NCBI GenBank assembly: GCA_015493505.1
Contig: WGDA01000124.1
Span: 1-32,249 of the forward strand
Direction of reading: 5' to 3'
DNA: 32,249 bases
Origin: Pseudomonadota bacterium
GTDB lineage: Bacteria; Desulfobacterota; S145-22
Below the pieces are notes generated by a model. That model made no database searches. It was not told where the DNA came from and worked only from the letters and a program-made list of their open reading frames with translations. The translations under genes and the position numbers were made by a program. Shown here piece by piece: positions 24,206-32,249 of the stretch. How positions within the stretch are numbered: the stretch's first letter is position 1; every line of letters begins with the position of its first letter.

Positions 24206-24774
24206 GATGTTCCACCCGTCAGTTGACAATAGAGTTGGCGAAGTTTTTTAAGGCATCTCTTGAGGCTCACGCCTACATTGGAAACGGTGGTGCCAAAACG
24301 CTTCGCGATGTCTTGGTAGGGCATTTCATCGGAATAAAAGGAAATGATAAACTGCCGACATCGGTCGTCCAGTTTTTTGAAAGCACGAGCGAGATAGAGC
24401 CCTACCTGCTTCTTTTCAAAAGAGTGTTCCGGGCCATCGATCTTTGGGCTCAACAGGGAATCTGGATTCGGCAAGTCAACCAGACACGCCTTCAATCTTT
24501 TCCTTAACTCGGTAATGCAGACGTTCTTTGTGATTCGACCGATATAAGAGCTGAGAGTGCCTTGGGACTGGAATTTCTCCAATCCGCCTTTAACAAGTCG
24601 GAGGAAAACCTCCTGAATAAGATCTTTGTGTAAGGCCGGAGGAAAGTCCCACTTTGGAGAGCTTACAATGTACTTTACGAGTCGATAGTATCTCCTGTAA
24701 AGTTCTTTCCATGCTGACTCATCGCCTGAGAGGCAATTTTTAATCAATTGCTTTTCTTGTTCACTTGCCTTCAC
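24202..24774 (-). CDS. ECF-type RNA polymerase sigma factor
   Basis: A 190-residue sigma-70-family factor with only regions 2 and 4, as in ECF factors. Region 2 includes AWKELYRRYYRLVKYIV and LIQEVFLRLVKG; region 4 has a helix-turn-helix at MPYQDIAKRFGTTVSNVGVS. The predicted start is GTG at 24774 with an AAGG site about 9 bases upstream. Its gene overlaps the anti-sigma gene, so the pair is coupled. It is divergent from the acyl-CoA operon and heads the minus-strand cluster, whose genes are its likely targets, though no ECF-type consensus promoter can be named. Confidence 0.88.
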   Translation of the reverse strand: MKASEQEKQLIKNCLSGDESAWKELYRRYYRLVKYIVSSPKWDFPPALHKDLIQEVFLRLVKGGLEKFQSQGTLSSYIGRITKNVCITELRKRLKACLVDLPNPDSLLSPKIDGPEHSFEKKQVGLYLARAFKKLDDRCRQFIISFYSDEMPYQDIAKRFGTTVSNVGVSLKRCLKKLRQLYCQLTGGTS

Positions 24775-24823
24775 GCCATATGCCTTTTCCCAGGACAGGA
24801 TGTTGTTTTACCGAATATAAAAT

Positions 24824-24852
24824 ATTCTACTCAATATGACGCGATTTTTCCA
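24824..24852 (-). promoter_or_regulatory. Possible promoter of the sigma/anti-sigma operon
   Basis: On the minus strand TGGAAA (24847-24852) and TAGAAT (24824-24829) are separated by 17 bases, giving a sigma-70-type promoter of moderate quality about 50 bases before the GTG start. An autoregulated ECF promoter may also exist in this AT-rich region, but no clear GGAAC-type box with matching -10 is visible. Confidence 0.35.
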
Positions 24853-24909
24853 GTATTATTACAAAGGACATGAAAAATTTTTTCACATAGCCCCCCGATT
24901 GTGGCTTAA

Positions 24910-24925
24910 AAGGAAACGTTTCCTT
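24910..24925. promoter_or_regulatory. Perfect 16-bp palindrome, candidate operator
   Basis: AAGGAAACGTTTCCTT is exactly self-complementary. It lies between two divergent operons, 26 bases upstream of the -35 box of the plus-strand promoter and about 58 bases from the minus-strand one. Its size and symmetry fit a dimeric repressor or activator site; the regulator is not encoded next to it. Confidence 0.5.
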
Positions 24926-24950
24926 GTTTGCCTGTTTTTTCGACTTTTCC

Positions 24951-24979
24951 TTGACGGATGGGGTGGATAGGAATAAAAA
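24951..24979 (+). promoter_or_regulatory. Predicted promoter of the acyl-CoA/dehydratase operon
   Basis: TTGACG (24951-24956) and TAAAAA (24974-24979) are 17 bases apart, with a start expected near 24986 and a leader of about 78 bases. The first gene has a strong AAAGGAGG ribosome-binding site. Confidence 0.5.
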
Positions 24980-25063
24980 ATAAAGGAAACTGGTATCGCG
25001 AGTGATAATCGGAAGCGTGGGGTAGGCGCCTGGGGCCAAGGAAGATGAAAAGGAGGAAGATCC

Positions 25064-26467
25064 ATGAAATCGAAGTATGATGTGGTTGTAATTGGAGGAG
25101 GCCCGGGGGGTACGCCGGCTGCCATCCAGTTGTCTTCGCAGGGTAAATCCGTTCTGCTGGTGGAAAAGTCCGGCAAACTGGGAGGCGCCTGCCTGTTCGT
25201 GGGGTGCATCCCGTCAAAGATTATCCGGCACTGGGCCGATGAGTTCACGGCCCGTCATACCCATCTGGACCGTGAGTCGTGGACGCCGGATGAGCGGGAA
25301 GAGGCGTGGGGCAGGATCCAGCAGGCCATGCGCGTGATTCTTGAAAGACGTTCCGCAGGCGCCATGCAGGTAGTGAACAGACTGCCAACCCTCGATTTTG
25401 CCGCCGGCCACGCGGAGTTTGTCTCTGATCGGGAAATCGCGATTGAAGAAGAGGAGTTGGGGCGAAGGGATCGCGTCGCCTTTGACCGCGCGATTATCGC
25501 GACCGGCGCGCGTTCCTTCGTGCCTCCCCTGAAGGGGGATGGTGTCCAGGCCGCCTTGACCAGCGAGGTGCTTTTTTCCCAGGAAGCGCTTCCGGAATCG
25601 ATGCTGATCGTGGGTGGTGGACCAATTGGTGTAGAGCTGTCCCAGATGTTCGGCAAACTGGGCGTGAAGTGCACCATCATTGAGTTGTTGGACAGTATCC
25701 TGTCGAGTGTGGTGGACCCGCAAGCCGTCGCCATCATCCTGAAGGAACTGGAGCGCGTCGGCGTGGAGGTTTACACGTCATCCAGGGTAGAGGAGATCAA
25801 CAAGGCACAGGAACGCTTCAACGTGGTTTATACGGATGCCGATGGGCAAAGGCGCCAGCGGGACTTTGAAAAGGTGCTGATCGCCATTGGCAAGGTGCCC
25901 AACGTGGAGGGCCTGAACCTGGAAAAGGCCGGGATCGAGGCGGACCGGAAGGGCATCGCGGTGAATGAGTTTCTCGAGACGACGGCGAAGGGCATTTATG
26001 CCACGGGGGATGTCATCACGGGGCCGAAATTCGCCCACGTCGCGGCCTACGAAGCGCGCGTCGCGGCCATGAACATAATGATGGGAAATAAACAGACGGT
26101 GGACTTTTCCAAGAATTCCTGGGTACTGTTTACGGAACCGGAGATCGCGACTGCGGGGCTCACGGAGACGCAAGCGGCCCAGCAGGGGATTGACGTGATA
26201 ACGGGGGTGTACGACTACAAGGTTGACGCCGCCGCGCAGGTGGCAAACGCGCCCCAGGGCTACCTGAAGTTTGTGGTAAACAGGGGAAACGGAAAGATCG
26301 TTGGGGTGGACCTGTGTGCCAGGCACGCCGCTTCGCTGGTGGGAGAGGCGGCCCTCATTGTTTCAGGCGGGCTGACACTCCGGGATGTGGCCCAAGCCAT
26401 CCATCCACATCCCACCATGACGGAGGCGTTTGGGGTCCTGGCCCTGAAGATGCTCAGTGGGCAGTAA
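25064..26467 (+). CDS. Flavoprotein disulfide reductase, dihydrolipoyl-dehydrogenase-like
   Basis: A 467-residue class I pyridine-nucleotide disulfide oxidoreductase. The FAD-binding GGGPGG is at 11-16; the redox-active disulfide is Cys43-x4-Cys48 in GGACLFVGCIPSK; a second dinucleotide motif (LIVGGGPIGVEL) is near 180; the active-site His-Glu pair is in HPHPTMTEAF near the C-terminus. All catalytic residues are intact, so NAD(P)H-disulfide exchange is expected. The physiological substrate is unknown: lipoamide or another thiol. It is the first gene of the plus-strand operon, about 130 bases ahead of the acyl-CoA synthetase, and could serve the redox side of the dehydratase system. No lipoyl-domain protein is nearby. 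Confidence 0.9.
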   Translation: MKSKYDVVVIGGGPGGTPAAIQLSSQGKSVLLVEKSGKLGGACLFVGCIPSKIIRHWADEFTARHTHLDRESWTPDEREEAWGRIQQAMRVILERRSAGAMQVVNRLPTLDFAAGHAEFVSDREIAIEEEELGRRDRVAFDRAIIATGARSFVPPLKGDGVQAALTSEVLFSQEALPESMLIVGGGPIGVELSQMFGKLGVKCTIIELLDSILSSVVDPQAVAIILKELERVGVEVYTSSRVEEINKAQERFNVVYTDADGQRRQRDFEKVLIAIGKVPNVEGLNLEKAGIEADRKGIAVNEFLETTAKGIYATGDVITGPKFAHVAAYEARVAAMNIMMGNKQTVDFSKNSWVLFTEPEIATAGLTETQAAQQGIDVITGVYDYKVDAAAQVANAPQGYLKFVVNRGNGKIVGVDLCARHAASLVGEAALIVSGGLTLRDVAQAIHPHPTMTEAFGVLALKMLSGQ

Positions 26468-26593
26468 CGCGTTGTTTTTGCCGGTGACAGACCGAAGGTA
26501 TGCCTGAAACGGCTGGCGACATACGTTAGGCTGAAGAAAGAAGCACGCGTTTGTGTGGGGTGCCTGTTCGGGTAGTTTCGAGGAGGTGGCAAG

Positions 26594-28267
26594 ATGGAAG
26601 ACAAGAGGTGGCTCGCGTCTTACGATGAAGAAACGCCTGCCTCGATAGAATATCCGGAATGCCCCATCCAAGCCATCCTGGATGCCTCAGCGGAGCGGAA
26701 CCCTGACCACGCCTTAACGGTTTTCTACGGGAAGCGACTCACTTACGGGGAGATAAAGAGATTATCGGATTCTTTTGCCACTTCCCTTCTGTCAGCGGGC
26801 GTGGGGAATGGCGACAGGGTCGCCCTGCTGCTTCCCAATTTCCCTGGCTATCTCATCGCGTATTTTGGTGTCCTCAAGGCGGGCTGCGTGGTTGTTCCCC
26901 TGAACCCCCTGTACACGGAAGGCGAGTTGTCCTATCAGGTCTCGGACAGCGAATCGAAGCTGCTCATTACCATTCCCCGGTTTGCCCGGAAGGCGCTCAA
27001 AATCTCCGAAAAATTAAGGATAAATAATCCGGTGGTGAGTTTCATTTCGGATTTTTTGCCCTTCCCGCTGAGTCTGATCATGCGATTCAGGGAAAACAGG
27101 CAGGTTAAGGGAATTAAAACCCGCATAACGGATTTTAAACATTTGTTGAAGAAGGTCGGAGATTTCGAGCAGGCGGCGGTGGACCCCCAAAGGCTCGGTG
27201 TCCTGATTTATTCCGGTGGCACGACCGGCGTGGCGAAGGGAATTATGCTGTCCCACTACGCGGTCGTGTCAAACGCACACCAGATAGCAACCTGGGGGCA
27301 CCTAACTGAAACGGAGAGGATTCTTGCCGTATTGCCTCTGTTTCACGGTTATGGGATGAATGTCTGTATGAACGCCGCGGTGCTCAGCGGGATGAGCATC
27401 GTCCTCTTGCCCAGATTCAACGCGGAAGAAATGGCAAAAACCATCCAGAAATATCGGCCGACCATGACCGCCGTGGTGCCGACCATCCTGACCGCCCTTT
27501 CAAACCTTCCCGGCATTGAGCGGTATGATTTCACATCCCTGAAGGCCGTGTGGGTGGGCGCGGCTCCCTTGACGGAGGTGGTCAAGAAAAACTTCGAAGC
27601 CAAGGCGCGTTGTAAGGTCATCGAGGGGTACGGCCTGACGGAGGCGGTGACGGCCATCATGGCAAACCCTTATCGGGGACGGCATAAGGTGGGCAGCATT
27701 GGCCTTCCATTTCCGGACGTCATCGCGAAGATTGTGTCGCTTGAGGATGGAAAGACCACCCTAACTCCCAACGAGACCGGCGAAATCGTCCTCAAGACAC
27801 CGACCATGATGCTGGGCTACCTGAACCGGAAGGACGAAACCCAGGAAGCTATCCGGGATGGATGGCTTTATACAGGGGATATCGGCTTTATGGATGAAGA
27901 GGGCTATTTTACCCTCACGGACCGGAAAAAGGATTTAATCATCGTGGGCGGGTTTAACGTCTTCCCCAGTGAGATCGATGAGGTTCTCTACCAGCACCCG
28001 AAGGTGAAAGAGGGAGTCAGTGTTGGGGTGCCGGATGAGTACAAGGGAGAAAGAATCAAGGTGTACGTGGTTCTGAAGGATGGGGAGGAAGCAACGGAGG
28101 ACGAGATCAGGGCGTTTTTCCGGGAGCGCCTGGTGGCATACAAGGTTCCGAGCGAGGTGGAATTCCGAACGTCGCTGCCGAAGAGCGCCATCGGGAAGAT
28201 CCTCAGGAAGACATTGAGAGCGGAAGAAGTGGAAAATATGAAGAAAAAAAGAGATGCCACCTATTAA
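26594..28267 (+). CDS. Acyl-CoA synthetase (AMP-forming), FadD-like
   Basis: A 557-residue member of the ANL superfamily. It activates a carboxylic acid to its CoA thioester through an acyl-AMP intermediate. The phosphate-binding loop is YSGGTTGVAKG (206-216), followed by GYGLTEA near 345, the YTGD segment near 425, the hinge DRKKDLIIVGGFNVFPSEID, and the C-terminal lysine in PKSAIGKILRK. Its full length fits long-chain or aromatic-acid ligases. The start has GAGGAGG just upstream. The stop overlaps the first dehydratase gene by 14 bases, so it probably makes the substrate for that enzyme. Confidence 0.92.
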   Translation: MEDKRWLASYDEETPASIEYPECPIQAILDASAERNPDHALTVFYGKRLTYGEIKRLSDSFATSLLSAGVGNGDRVALLLPNFPGYLIAYFGVLKAGCVVVPLNPLYTEGELSYQVSDSESKLLITIPRFARKALKISEKLRINNPVVSFISDFLPFPLSLIMRFRENRQVKGIKTRITDFKHLLKKVGDFEQAAVDPQRLGVLIYSGGTTGVAKGIMLSHYAVVSNAHQIATWGHLTETERILAVLPLFHGYGMNVCMNAAVLSGMSIVLLPRFNAEEMAKTIQKYRPTMTAVVPTILTALSNLPGIERYDFTSLKAVWVGAAPLTEVVKKNFEAKARCKVIEGYGLTEAVTAIMANPYRGRHKVGSIGLPFPDVIAKIVSLEDGKTTLTPNETGEIVLKTPTMMLGYLNRKDETQEAIRDGWLYTGDIGFMDEEGYFTLTDRKKDLIIVGGFNVFPSEIDEVLYQHPKVKEGVSVGVPDEYKGERIKVYVVLKDGEEATEDEIRAFFRERLVAYKVPSEVEFRTSLPKSAIGKILRKTLRAEEVENMKKKRDATY

Positions 28268-29351
28268 AATTCCATCACGAAAAGAGGTCATCCAGAGAGA
28301 AAAATCCTCCGGGAAGGATGTGGCCGCCATTTACCCCATCCACTACCCACGGGAGCTTTTCCGGGCGTTCGACGTGCATCCGGTGGAGGTATGGGGTCCC
28401 CCGGGGGTCGATACCAAAATGGGAAGCGCGCATCTGCAGTCTTATATCTGCAGCGTGGTGCAAAGCGGGCTGTCTTTTTATCTGGAAGGCGGGCTGAAGG
28501 AGGTCAAACTCATCCTGGTCCCCCACTGTTGTGACTCCCTCCAGGGCCTTGGAAGTATCTTCAAGGATTTCGTGAAACCGGGACAGGAGGTCTTGACCCT
28601 GTATATCCCTCGCGGAATCACGGAAGAAAGCGTGCGTTTTTTGTCGGATGAGATAGAAAAACTTTACAAAAGCCTTGCCCGCGTGACCGGGAGGGCGCCC
28701 GCCCGTGAAAGGTTGATGGAGGAGATCCTGCTTGAAGAGGAAACAGACGCCCTGGTGAAAGATTTTTACGCGGGCAGAAAGAAAACACCCCTGTCAAGCC
28801 GGGAATTTTACGCGATTATAAGGGCACGGGAGTACCTGCCCCCTCGGGACTATGCCCGGCTTCTTCAGATCGCGCCGCGGCAATCTCCCGAAAGCGGGCC
28901 CCCTGGGCGGGTGGGGATTATCGTCTCCGGGCTTCTTCCAGAGCCGATGGAGATTCTGGATGTCATCGATGAAGCGGGCGGGTTCGTGGTGGCTGATGAC
29001 CTGGCCTGCTGTATGAGGCGGGTTTACGGTAAAGGCGCTGCGGAAAACCCGTTCAAGAGAATGGCGGAGCGAATTGTACAGGGTCCCCCGGACTCCACGA
29101 AAGGAGGGAGCGTGGACGAGATATCCGTCTCCCTGACAGGGCTCACGGAGGCAACCGGTGCCAGGGGCGTCATTTTTTACAACGTGAAGTTCTGCGAGCC
29201 GGAGGATTTCTACCGCCCCATGTTGAAAAAACGGCTGCAGAATAAAGGGATAAAGACCCTGACACTGGAGGCAGATATCAATCAGCCCCTTTCGCAGCAG
29301 GCCATTACCAGGGTGAGGGCATTCATCGAAATGCTGAAGGGTGAGGCGTGA
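28254..29351 (+). CDS. 2-hydroxyacyl-CoA dehydratase subunit (HgdB/BcrC-like)
   Basis: A 365-residue subunit of the 2-hydroxyacyl-CoA dehydratase / benzoyl-CoA reductase family. These enzymes use an iron-sulfur cluster and one electron driven in by an ATP-dependent activator. Family features include [14 protein letters not shown] near 23-36, [16 protein letters not shown] near 60-75, [11 protein letters not shown] near 87-97 and DDLACCMRR near 245. The cysteines in these segments are probable cluster ligands. It partners with the next gene. Translation is coupled on both sides: it starts inside the synthetase gene and its TGA shares its last base with the ATG of the next gene. Dehydration and aromatic ring reduction cannot be told apart by sequence alone. 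Confidence 0.88.
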   Translation: MPPIKIPSRKEVIQREKSSGKDVAAIYPIHYPRELFRAFDVHPVEVWGPPGVDTKMGSAHLQSYICSVVQSGLSFYLEGGLKEVKLILVPHCCDSLQGLGSIFKDFVKPGQEVLTLYIPRGITEESVRFLSDEIEKLYKSLARVTGRAPARERLMEEILLEEETDALVKDFYAGRKKTPLSSREFYAIIRAREYLPPRDYARLLQIAPRQSPESGPPGRVGIIVSGLLPEPMEILDVIDEAGGFVVADDLACCMRRVYGKGAAENPFKRMAERIVQGPPDSTKGGSVDEISVSLTGLTEATGARGVIFYNVKFCEPEDFYRPMLKKRLQNKGIKTLTLEADINQPLSQQAITRVRAFIEMLKGEA

Positions 29352-30676
29352 TGGGCCTCGTAAATCAAATCAAATACCTGACACTCTACAAAATTATAGG
29401 CACCGCCGTCATCAGCCGGCAGACCAGGAAAAGCCTCCGACATTACCGGCTTCCCAGGGGTTGGAGAGAGGATATTCTGGCGCCGCCGTTGAGAATTGGG
29501 GCATACACCCAACAGATGATCGCAAAGCACTACCTGGAAGGCAGGTATGTCAACGGGGTAAAGCCTGTGGCTTGGGTCACCTCCGGGGCGCCAATAGAAA
29601 TCCTGAAGGCCCTGGGGTATTATATCCTATACCCGGAGAATCACGGGGCACTTTGCGGAGCGAGAAAGGTCGCCCAGGAAATCTCGGAAGAGGCAGAAAG
29701 GGATGGCTATTCCATAGATATCTGCTCGTACGCAAGGACTGATATCGGAACGGCGCTCTCCGGAAAGACACCGGTCGGGAAACTGCCAAAGCCGGATTTG
29801 CTTCTCTGCTGTACGAATATCTGCCAGACAGTCCTCTACTGGTACCGGGTGCTGGCGGATTATTACGAAGTCCCCCTCATCGTGATCGACACCCCTTTCG
29901 TATATGAGGAGGCGAACGACCACGACATCAAGTACGTAAAAAGGCAGCTTGAGTCCTCCATAGAGGTTTCAGAAGGGATCGCGGGCAGGTCTCTGAATTT
30001 CAAAAGATTGAAAGAGGTGGTGCGGGCGAGCAAAGACGCCGCCGACCTCTGGCTTCAGTGTCTGAAGGCGAACAGGCGAAAACCCGCCCCCATTTCTGTG
30101 TTTGACCAGTTTATTCATATGGCCCCAATCGTGGAAAAAAGGGGGGATCCGGAAACCGTCGATTTCTACGCGCGTATGCTGGCGGAGATCAACAGACGGG
30201 TAGAAAATGGCGTGGGCGCGGTGAAACATGAGCGGAAGCGTGTGCTGTGGGACAACCTTCCCATATGGTATCGAATCAGGTTCCTGTCGGAATCCCTGGC
30301 TGAACACGGTGTCGCGGTGGTTGCCTCCACCTACACCAACGCGTGGGGAGAGCTGGCACCTCTTATGGACGTGGAAAGGCCGGTGGAATCCATGGCGAAA
30401 ACCTATACCTATCCAATTTTGAACAGGGGCACGGGACACAAGCTCCGAACCATGGAAAGCATGATTAAGGCATATTCCCTAAACGGCGCCATTCTGCACT
30501 CGGACAGGTCGTGCAAACCCTATTCGATAGGCCAGATGGATCAGCGGCTGAAGCTGCTGAATGAACGGGGAATCCCGGCCCTCTTGCTGGAGGCCGACCA
30601 CAACGATCCCCGGGCGTTTGCCGGCGAACAGGCTGTATCCAGACTTAAGGCGTTTGTGGAGATGATGGAGGCATGA
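29351..30676 (+). CDS. 2-hydroxyacyl-CoA dehydratase subunit (HgdA/BcrB-like)
   Basis: The second, 441-residue catalytic subunit of the same enzyme. Typical segments are [27 protein letters not shown], cut here to its opening (near 58), [19 protein letters not shown] near 153-171, [13 protein letters not shown] near 178, and [18 protein letters not shown] near 378. The cysteines in the CCTNIC and RSCKP segments are expected cluster ligands or their neighbours. The ATG at 29351 follows a GGTGAGG site; the GTG one codon earlier is possible. The gene overlaps the activator gene by four bases (ATGA). It forms a heterodimer with the preceding subunit. Confidence 0.88.
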   Translation: MGLVNQIKYLTLYKIIGTAVISRQTRKSLRHYRLPRGWREDILAPPLRIGAYTQQMIAKHYLEGRYVNGVKPVAWVTSGAPIEILKALGYYILYPENHGALCGARKVAQEISEEAERDGYSIDICSYARTDIGTALSGKTPVGKLPKPDLLLCCTNICQTVLYWYRVLADYYEVPLIVIDTPFVYEEANDHDIKYVKRQLESSIEVSEGIAGRSLNFKRLKEVVRASKDAADLWLQCLKANRRKPAPISVFDQFIHMAPIVEKRGDPETVDFYARMLAEINRRVENGVGAVKHERKRVLWDNLPIWYRIRFLSESLAEHGVAVVASTYTNAWGELAPLMDVERPVESMAKTYTYPILNRGTGHKLRTMESMIKAYSLNGAILHSDRSCKPYSIGQMDQRLKLLNERGIPALLLEADHNDPRAFAGEQAVSRLKAFVEMMEA

Positions 30677-31434
30677 AAGTTCTAAAATCTTTAGGAATCG
30701 ACGCGGGGTCCACGACCCTGAAAATCGTCGGCCTTGATGAAGAGAGGCAAATAGTTTTCAGTATTGTGGAGGAACCAGACCCAAAAATTGAAGAACAGGT
30801 GGATGCCCTGCTGAGGGAAATCGGCACGCGCTACGACACGGCAAGCGCGAAGGTCGTGGCAACGGGGTATGGCAGCAACCTGTTGCGGGCGGACGAGAAA
30901 ATCACGGAAATTTCATGCCACGCCAGGGGAATTTACGAATATTTCAAGACGGGTGGAACCGCCGTGGATATCGGAGGCCAGGACAACAAGGTCATGCTCA
31001 TATCAGAAAACGGAAAGGTCATTGACTTCATGATGAATGACAAGTGCGCATCGGGGACGGGACGGTTTCTGGAGAACACAGCCTGGAGGCTCAAGATTCC
31101 AATAGAAAAGATGGCGGACCTTGCCCTCAAAAGTGATGGCGAGGTCCCCATTTCAAGCACCTGTGCCGTGTTTGCCGAAAGCGAGGTGATTTCACAACTG
31201 TCACGGGGGCACAAACTCGCGCACGTGATCAAGGGATTACACCGGGCGATGGTTAAAAGGATTGGGGGGATGATTTACGCCATTGGGATTCGCCCCCCGT
31301 TAATGCTGTCCGGTGGAGTCGCAAAAAACAGGATGGTGGTTCAGATGATAGAGGAAGAGACCGGCGAAACGGTTCTGCTTCCGGAAGACCCGCAAATAAT
31401 CGGGGCGTATGGCGCGGCAGTTTTGGGTCTTTAA
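30673..31434 (+). CDS. ATP-dependent activator of the dehydratase (BadF/BcrA/HgdC family)
   Basis: A 253-residue ASKHA-fold ATPase. It binds ATP through [13 protein letters not shown] (7-19) and [13 protein letters not shown] (96-108). Cys125 ([10 protein letters not shown]) and Cys164 ([10 protein letters not shown]) are the family's two conserved cysteines, which in HgdC-type homodimers hold one [4Fe-4S] cluster at the subunit interface. ATP hydrolysis drives electron transfer to the dehydratase. Classical benzoyl-CoA reductase uses two different ATPase subunits; only one is encoded here, which favours a 2-hydroxyacyl-CoA dehydratase. It ends the plus-strand operon, followed by a hairpin. 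Confidence 0.92.
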   Translation: MKVLKSLGIDAGSTTLKIVGLDEERQIVFSIVEEPDPKIEEQVDALLREIGTRYDTASAKVVATGYGSNLLRADEKITEISCHARGIYEYFKTGGTAVDIGGQDNKVMLISENGKVIDFMMNDKCASGTGRFLENTAWRLKIPIEKMADLALKSDGEVPISSTCAVFAESEVISQLSRGHKLAHVIKGLHRAMVKRIGGMIYAIGIRPPLMLSGGVAKNRMVVQMIEEETGETVLLPEDPQIIGAYGAAVLGL

Positions 31435-31441
31435 GCCTGAA

Positions 31442-31466
31442 GGGGACCCTTTCAGAAAGGGCCCCC
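31442..31466. terminator. GC-rich hairpin between convergent genes
   Basis: GGGG and CCCTTT (with one bulged A) pair with AAAGGG and CCCC to give about a 10-bp stem with a three-base loop, 8 bases after the activator stop codon and 47 bases before the FKBP stop. It is well placed as a bidirectional terminator, although no strong T-run follows. Confidence 0.55.
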
Positions 31467-31512
31467 ATAATATGGCAGACATTGGAACAGAATGCGCGCC
31501 TTCGGGTGCGGG

Positions 31513-31941
31513 TCAGACGATTTCCACCAGCTGAATATCGAATGTCAGGTCCTTGCCGGCGAGGGGATGATTCGCATCCAGGGTCACCATGGATTCGGTG
31601 ACCTCAGTGACCGTGACATTGATGGGCTGGCCATTCGGCTGGGTCAACTGAAGCTGCTGCCCTACCTCGGGTTTGATGGTGGGGGGGAATTGATCCACGG
31701 GGACTTCCAGCGCGAGTTCCTTGTGATAAGGGCCGTAAGCCTCTTCCGATGGGATGGTGAAGGTTTTCGTTTCGTTGACCTCCATCCCGATGACGCCTTT
31801 TTCGAATCCCTCGATGACCTGCCTGCTTCCCAGAGTGAATTCCAGGGGCTCCCGACCGGCGGAAGTATCGAACTCCGTCCCGTCATCCAGTTTGCCAGTG
31901 TAGTGAACCTTTACGGTATCGCCGTTTTTTGCTTTTGCCAT
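31513..31941 (-). CDS. FKBP-type peptidyl-prolyl isomerase, SlyD-like
   Basis: A 142-residue FKBP-type peptidyl-prolyl cis-trans isomerase and chaperone. DTVKVHYTGKLDDGTEFDTS is the FKBP opening, followed by GSRQVIEGFEKGVIGMEV and a SlyD-type insert-in-flap region with EEAYGPYHKE and NHPLAGKDLTFDI near the end. There is no signal peptide, so it is cytoplasmic, and the histidine-rich tail of E. coli SlyD is absent. The start at 31941 is fixed by an AAGGAGAG site; upstream in-frame codons to 32013 lie in the leader. It converges on the dehydratase operon. Confidence 0.93.
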   Translation of the reverse strand: MAKAKNGDTVKVHYTGKLDDGTEFDTSAGREPLEFTLGSRQVIEGFEKGVIGMEVNETKTFTIPSEEAYGPYHKELALEVPVDQFPPTIKPEVGQQLQLTQPNGQPINVTVTEVTESMVTLDANHPLAGKDLTFDIQLVEIV

Positions 31942-31956
31942 TATTTCTCTCCTTTT

Positions 31957-31986
31957 GGGCGCGTAAAAACGCGCGCCGTTTTTTTG
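31957..31986. terminator. Hairpin with T-run on the plus strand, in the FKBP gene leader
   Basis: GCGCGT (31959-31964) pairs with ACGCGC (31969-31974), extended across a bulged base by two G-C pairs, and is followed on the plus strand by seven T. As a plus-strand intrinsic terminator it could stop readthrough antisense to the FKBP gene; on the minus strand it sits directly before the FKBP ribosome-binding site. Confidence 0.4.
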
Positions 31987-32249
31987 TCCGCGATGACTCG
32001 AATCTTGAAACACGGAAAAAGGGTGAAACCAAGAACTTCGATTGTCGCTTTTTTAAACATATCATAATTTTCCATTGGTGGCAAATTTACGTGGCTTTTG
32101 AGCCATTTGCTTTGTTTGTGTTTTTGAGTCTAAGAGAGAGCAAAGGAGTTTTGTGGGAAGAGATTTCTTCTTCCCGATGAGGGCTTCCTGTTGTCCTTGC
32201 CTCCAAAAGAGGCATTTGGGTCTTATATCCCCTTTTTTACGATACACCT
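31987..32249. other. Intergenic stretch with no supported gene
   Basis: This AT-rich stretch upstream of the FKBP gene should hold its promoter, but I see no convincing pair of boxes. Short open frames here have no ribosome-binding site or family resemblance. No tRNA or repeat is visible. Confidence 0.5.

Noticed and set aside
30673-31434. Complete class I benzoyl-CoA reductase operon
   Set aside because: That enzyme needs two distinct ATPase subunits; only one is encoded here, so the broader dehydratase family call is safer.
31987-32249. tRNA or small RNA gene near the right end
   Set aside because: No cloverleaf or conserved tRNA boxes could be found by eye.

Overview
The window looks like part of the chromosome of an anaerobic, Desulfobacterota-like (deltaproteobacterial) organism, with GC near 50 percent by eye. 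The evidence is a 2-hydroxyacyl-CoA dehydratase / benzoyl-CoA-reductase-like operon (oxygen-sensitive chemistry), lipoproteins (so a Gram-negative envelope is likely) and the style of the CRISPR locus. The lineage is an inference; there is no rRNA marker here.

Left part (1-14.9 kb): after the edge of an IS30-family insertion sequence, a type III CRISPR-Cas locus lies entirely on the minus strand. Read in transcription order from a promoter near 14.93 kb it holds: a fused DHH-phosphodiesterase (NrN-like)/CorA membrane effector; a short Cas10 with no HD domain and a GGDE active-site motif; a two-domain Csx10-like RAMP protein; two Csm3/Cas7-like RAMP proteins; a TIGR03986-like RAMP protein; a leader with its own promoter; a four-repeat CRISPR array; cas2; a reverse transcriptase-Cas1 fusion; a PIN-domain toxin/antitoxin-like pair; and cas6. 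The closest known logic is the CorA/NrN type III system in which Cas10 makes SAM-AMP, CorA is the membrane effector and NrN destroys the signal. Here effector and predicted off-switch are one polypeptide. The RT-Cas1 suggests that spacers can be taken from RNA. The last repeat ends only 17 bases before the cas2 start, so array and adaptation genes are probably one transcript.

Middle part (15.0-24.8 kb): a co-oriented minus-strand cluster starts with an ECF sigma factor and its zinc-finger anti-sigma factor (ATGA overlap). It continues with a membrane-anchored Rossmann-fold protein, a lipoprotein, a large HEAT-repeat protein, a UbiA-family prenyltransferase, a second lipoprotein, a SAM-dependent methyltransferase and a small PH-like membrane protein. 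It reads as an envelope-stress or lipid/quinone-modification regulon; its product is unknown.

Right part (25.0-31.5 kb, plus strand): divergent from the sigma factor gene, across a region with a perfect 16-bp palindrome, is an operon for a flavoprotein disulfide reductase, an acyl-CoA synthetase, two 2-hydroxyacyl-CoA dehydratase subunits and their ATP-dependent activator. The gene junctions from the synthetase onward overlap. The operon predicts CoA activation of a carboxylic acid followed by ATP-driven radical dehydration or aromatic-ring reduction. A convergent SlyD-like FKBP peptidyl-prolyl isomerase closes the window.
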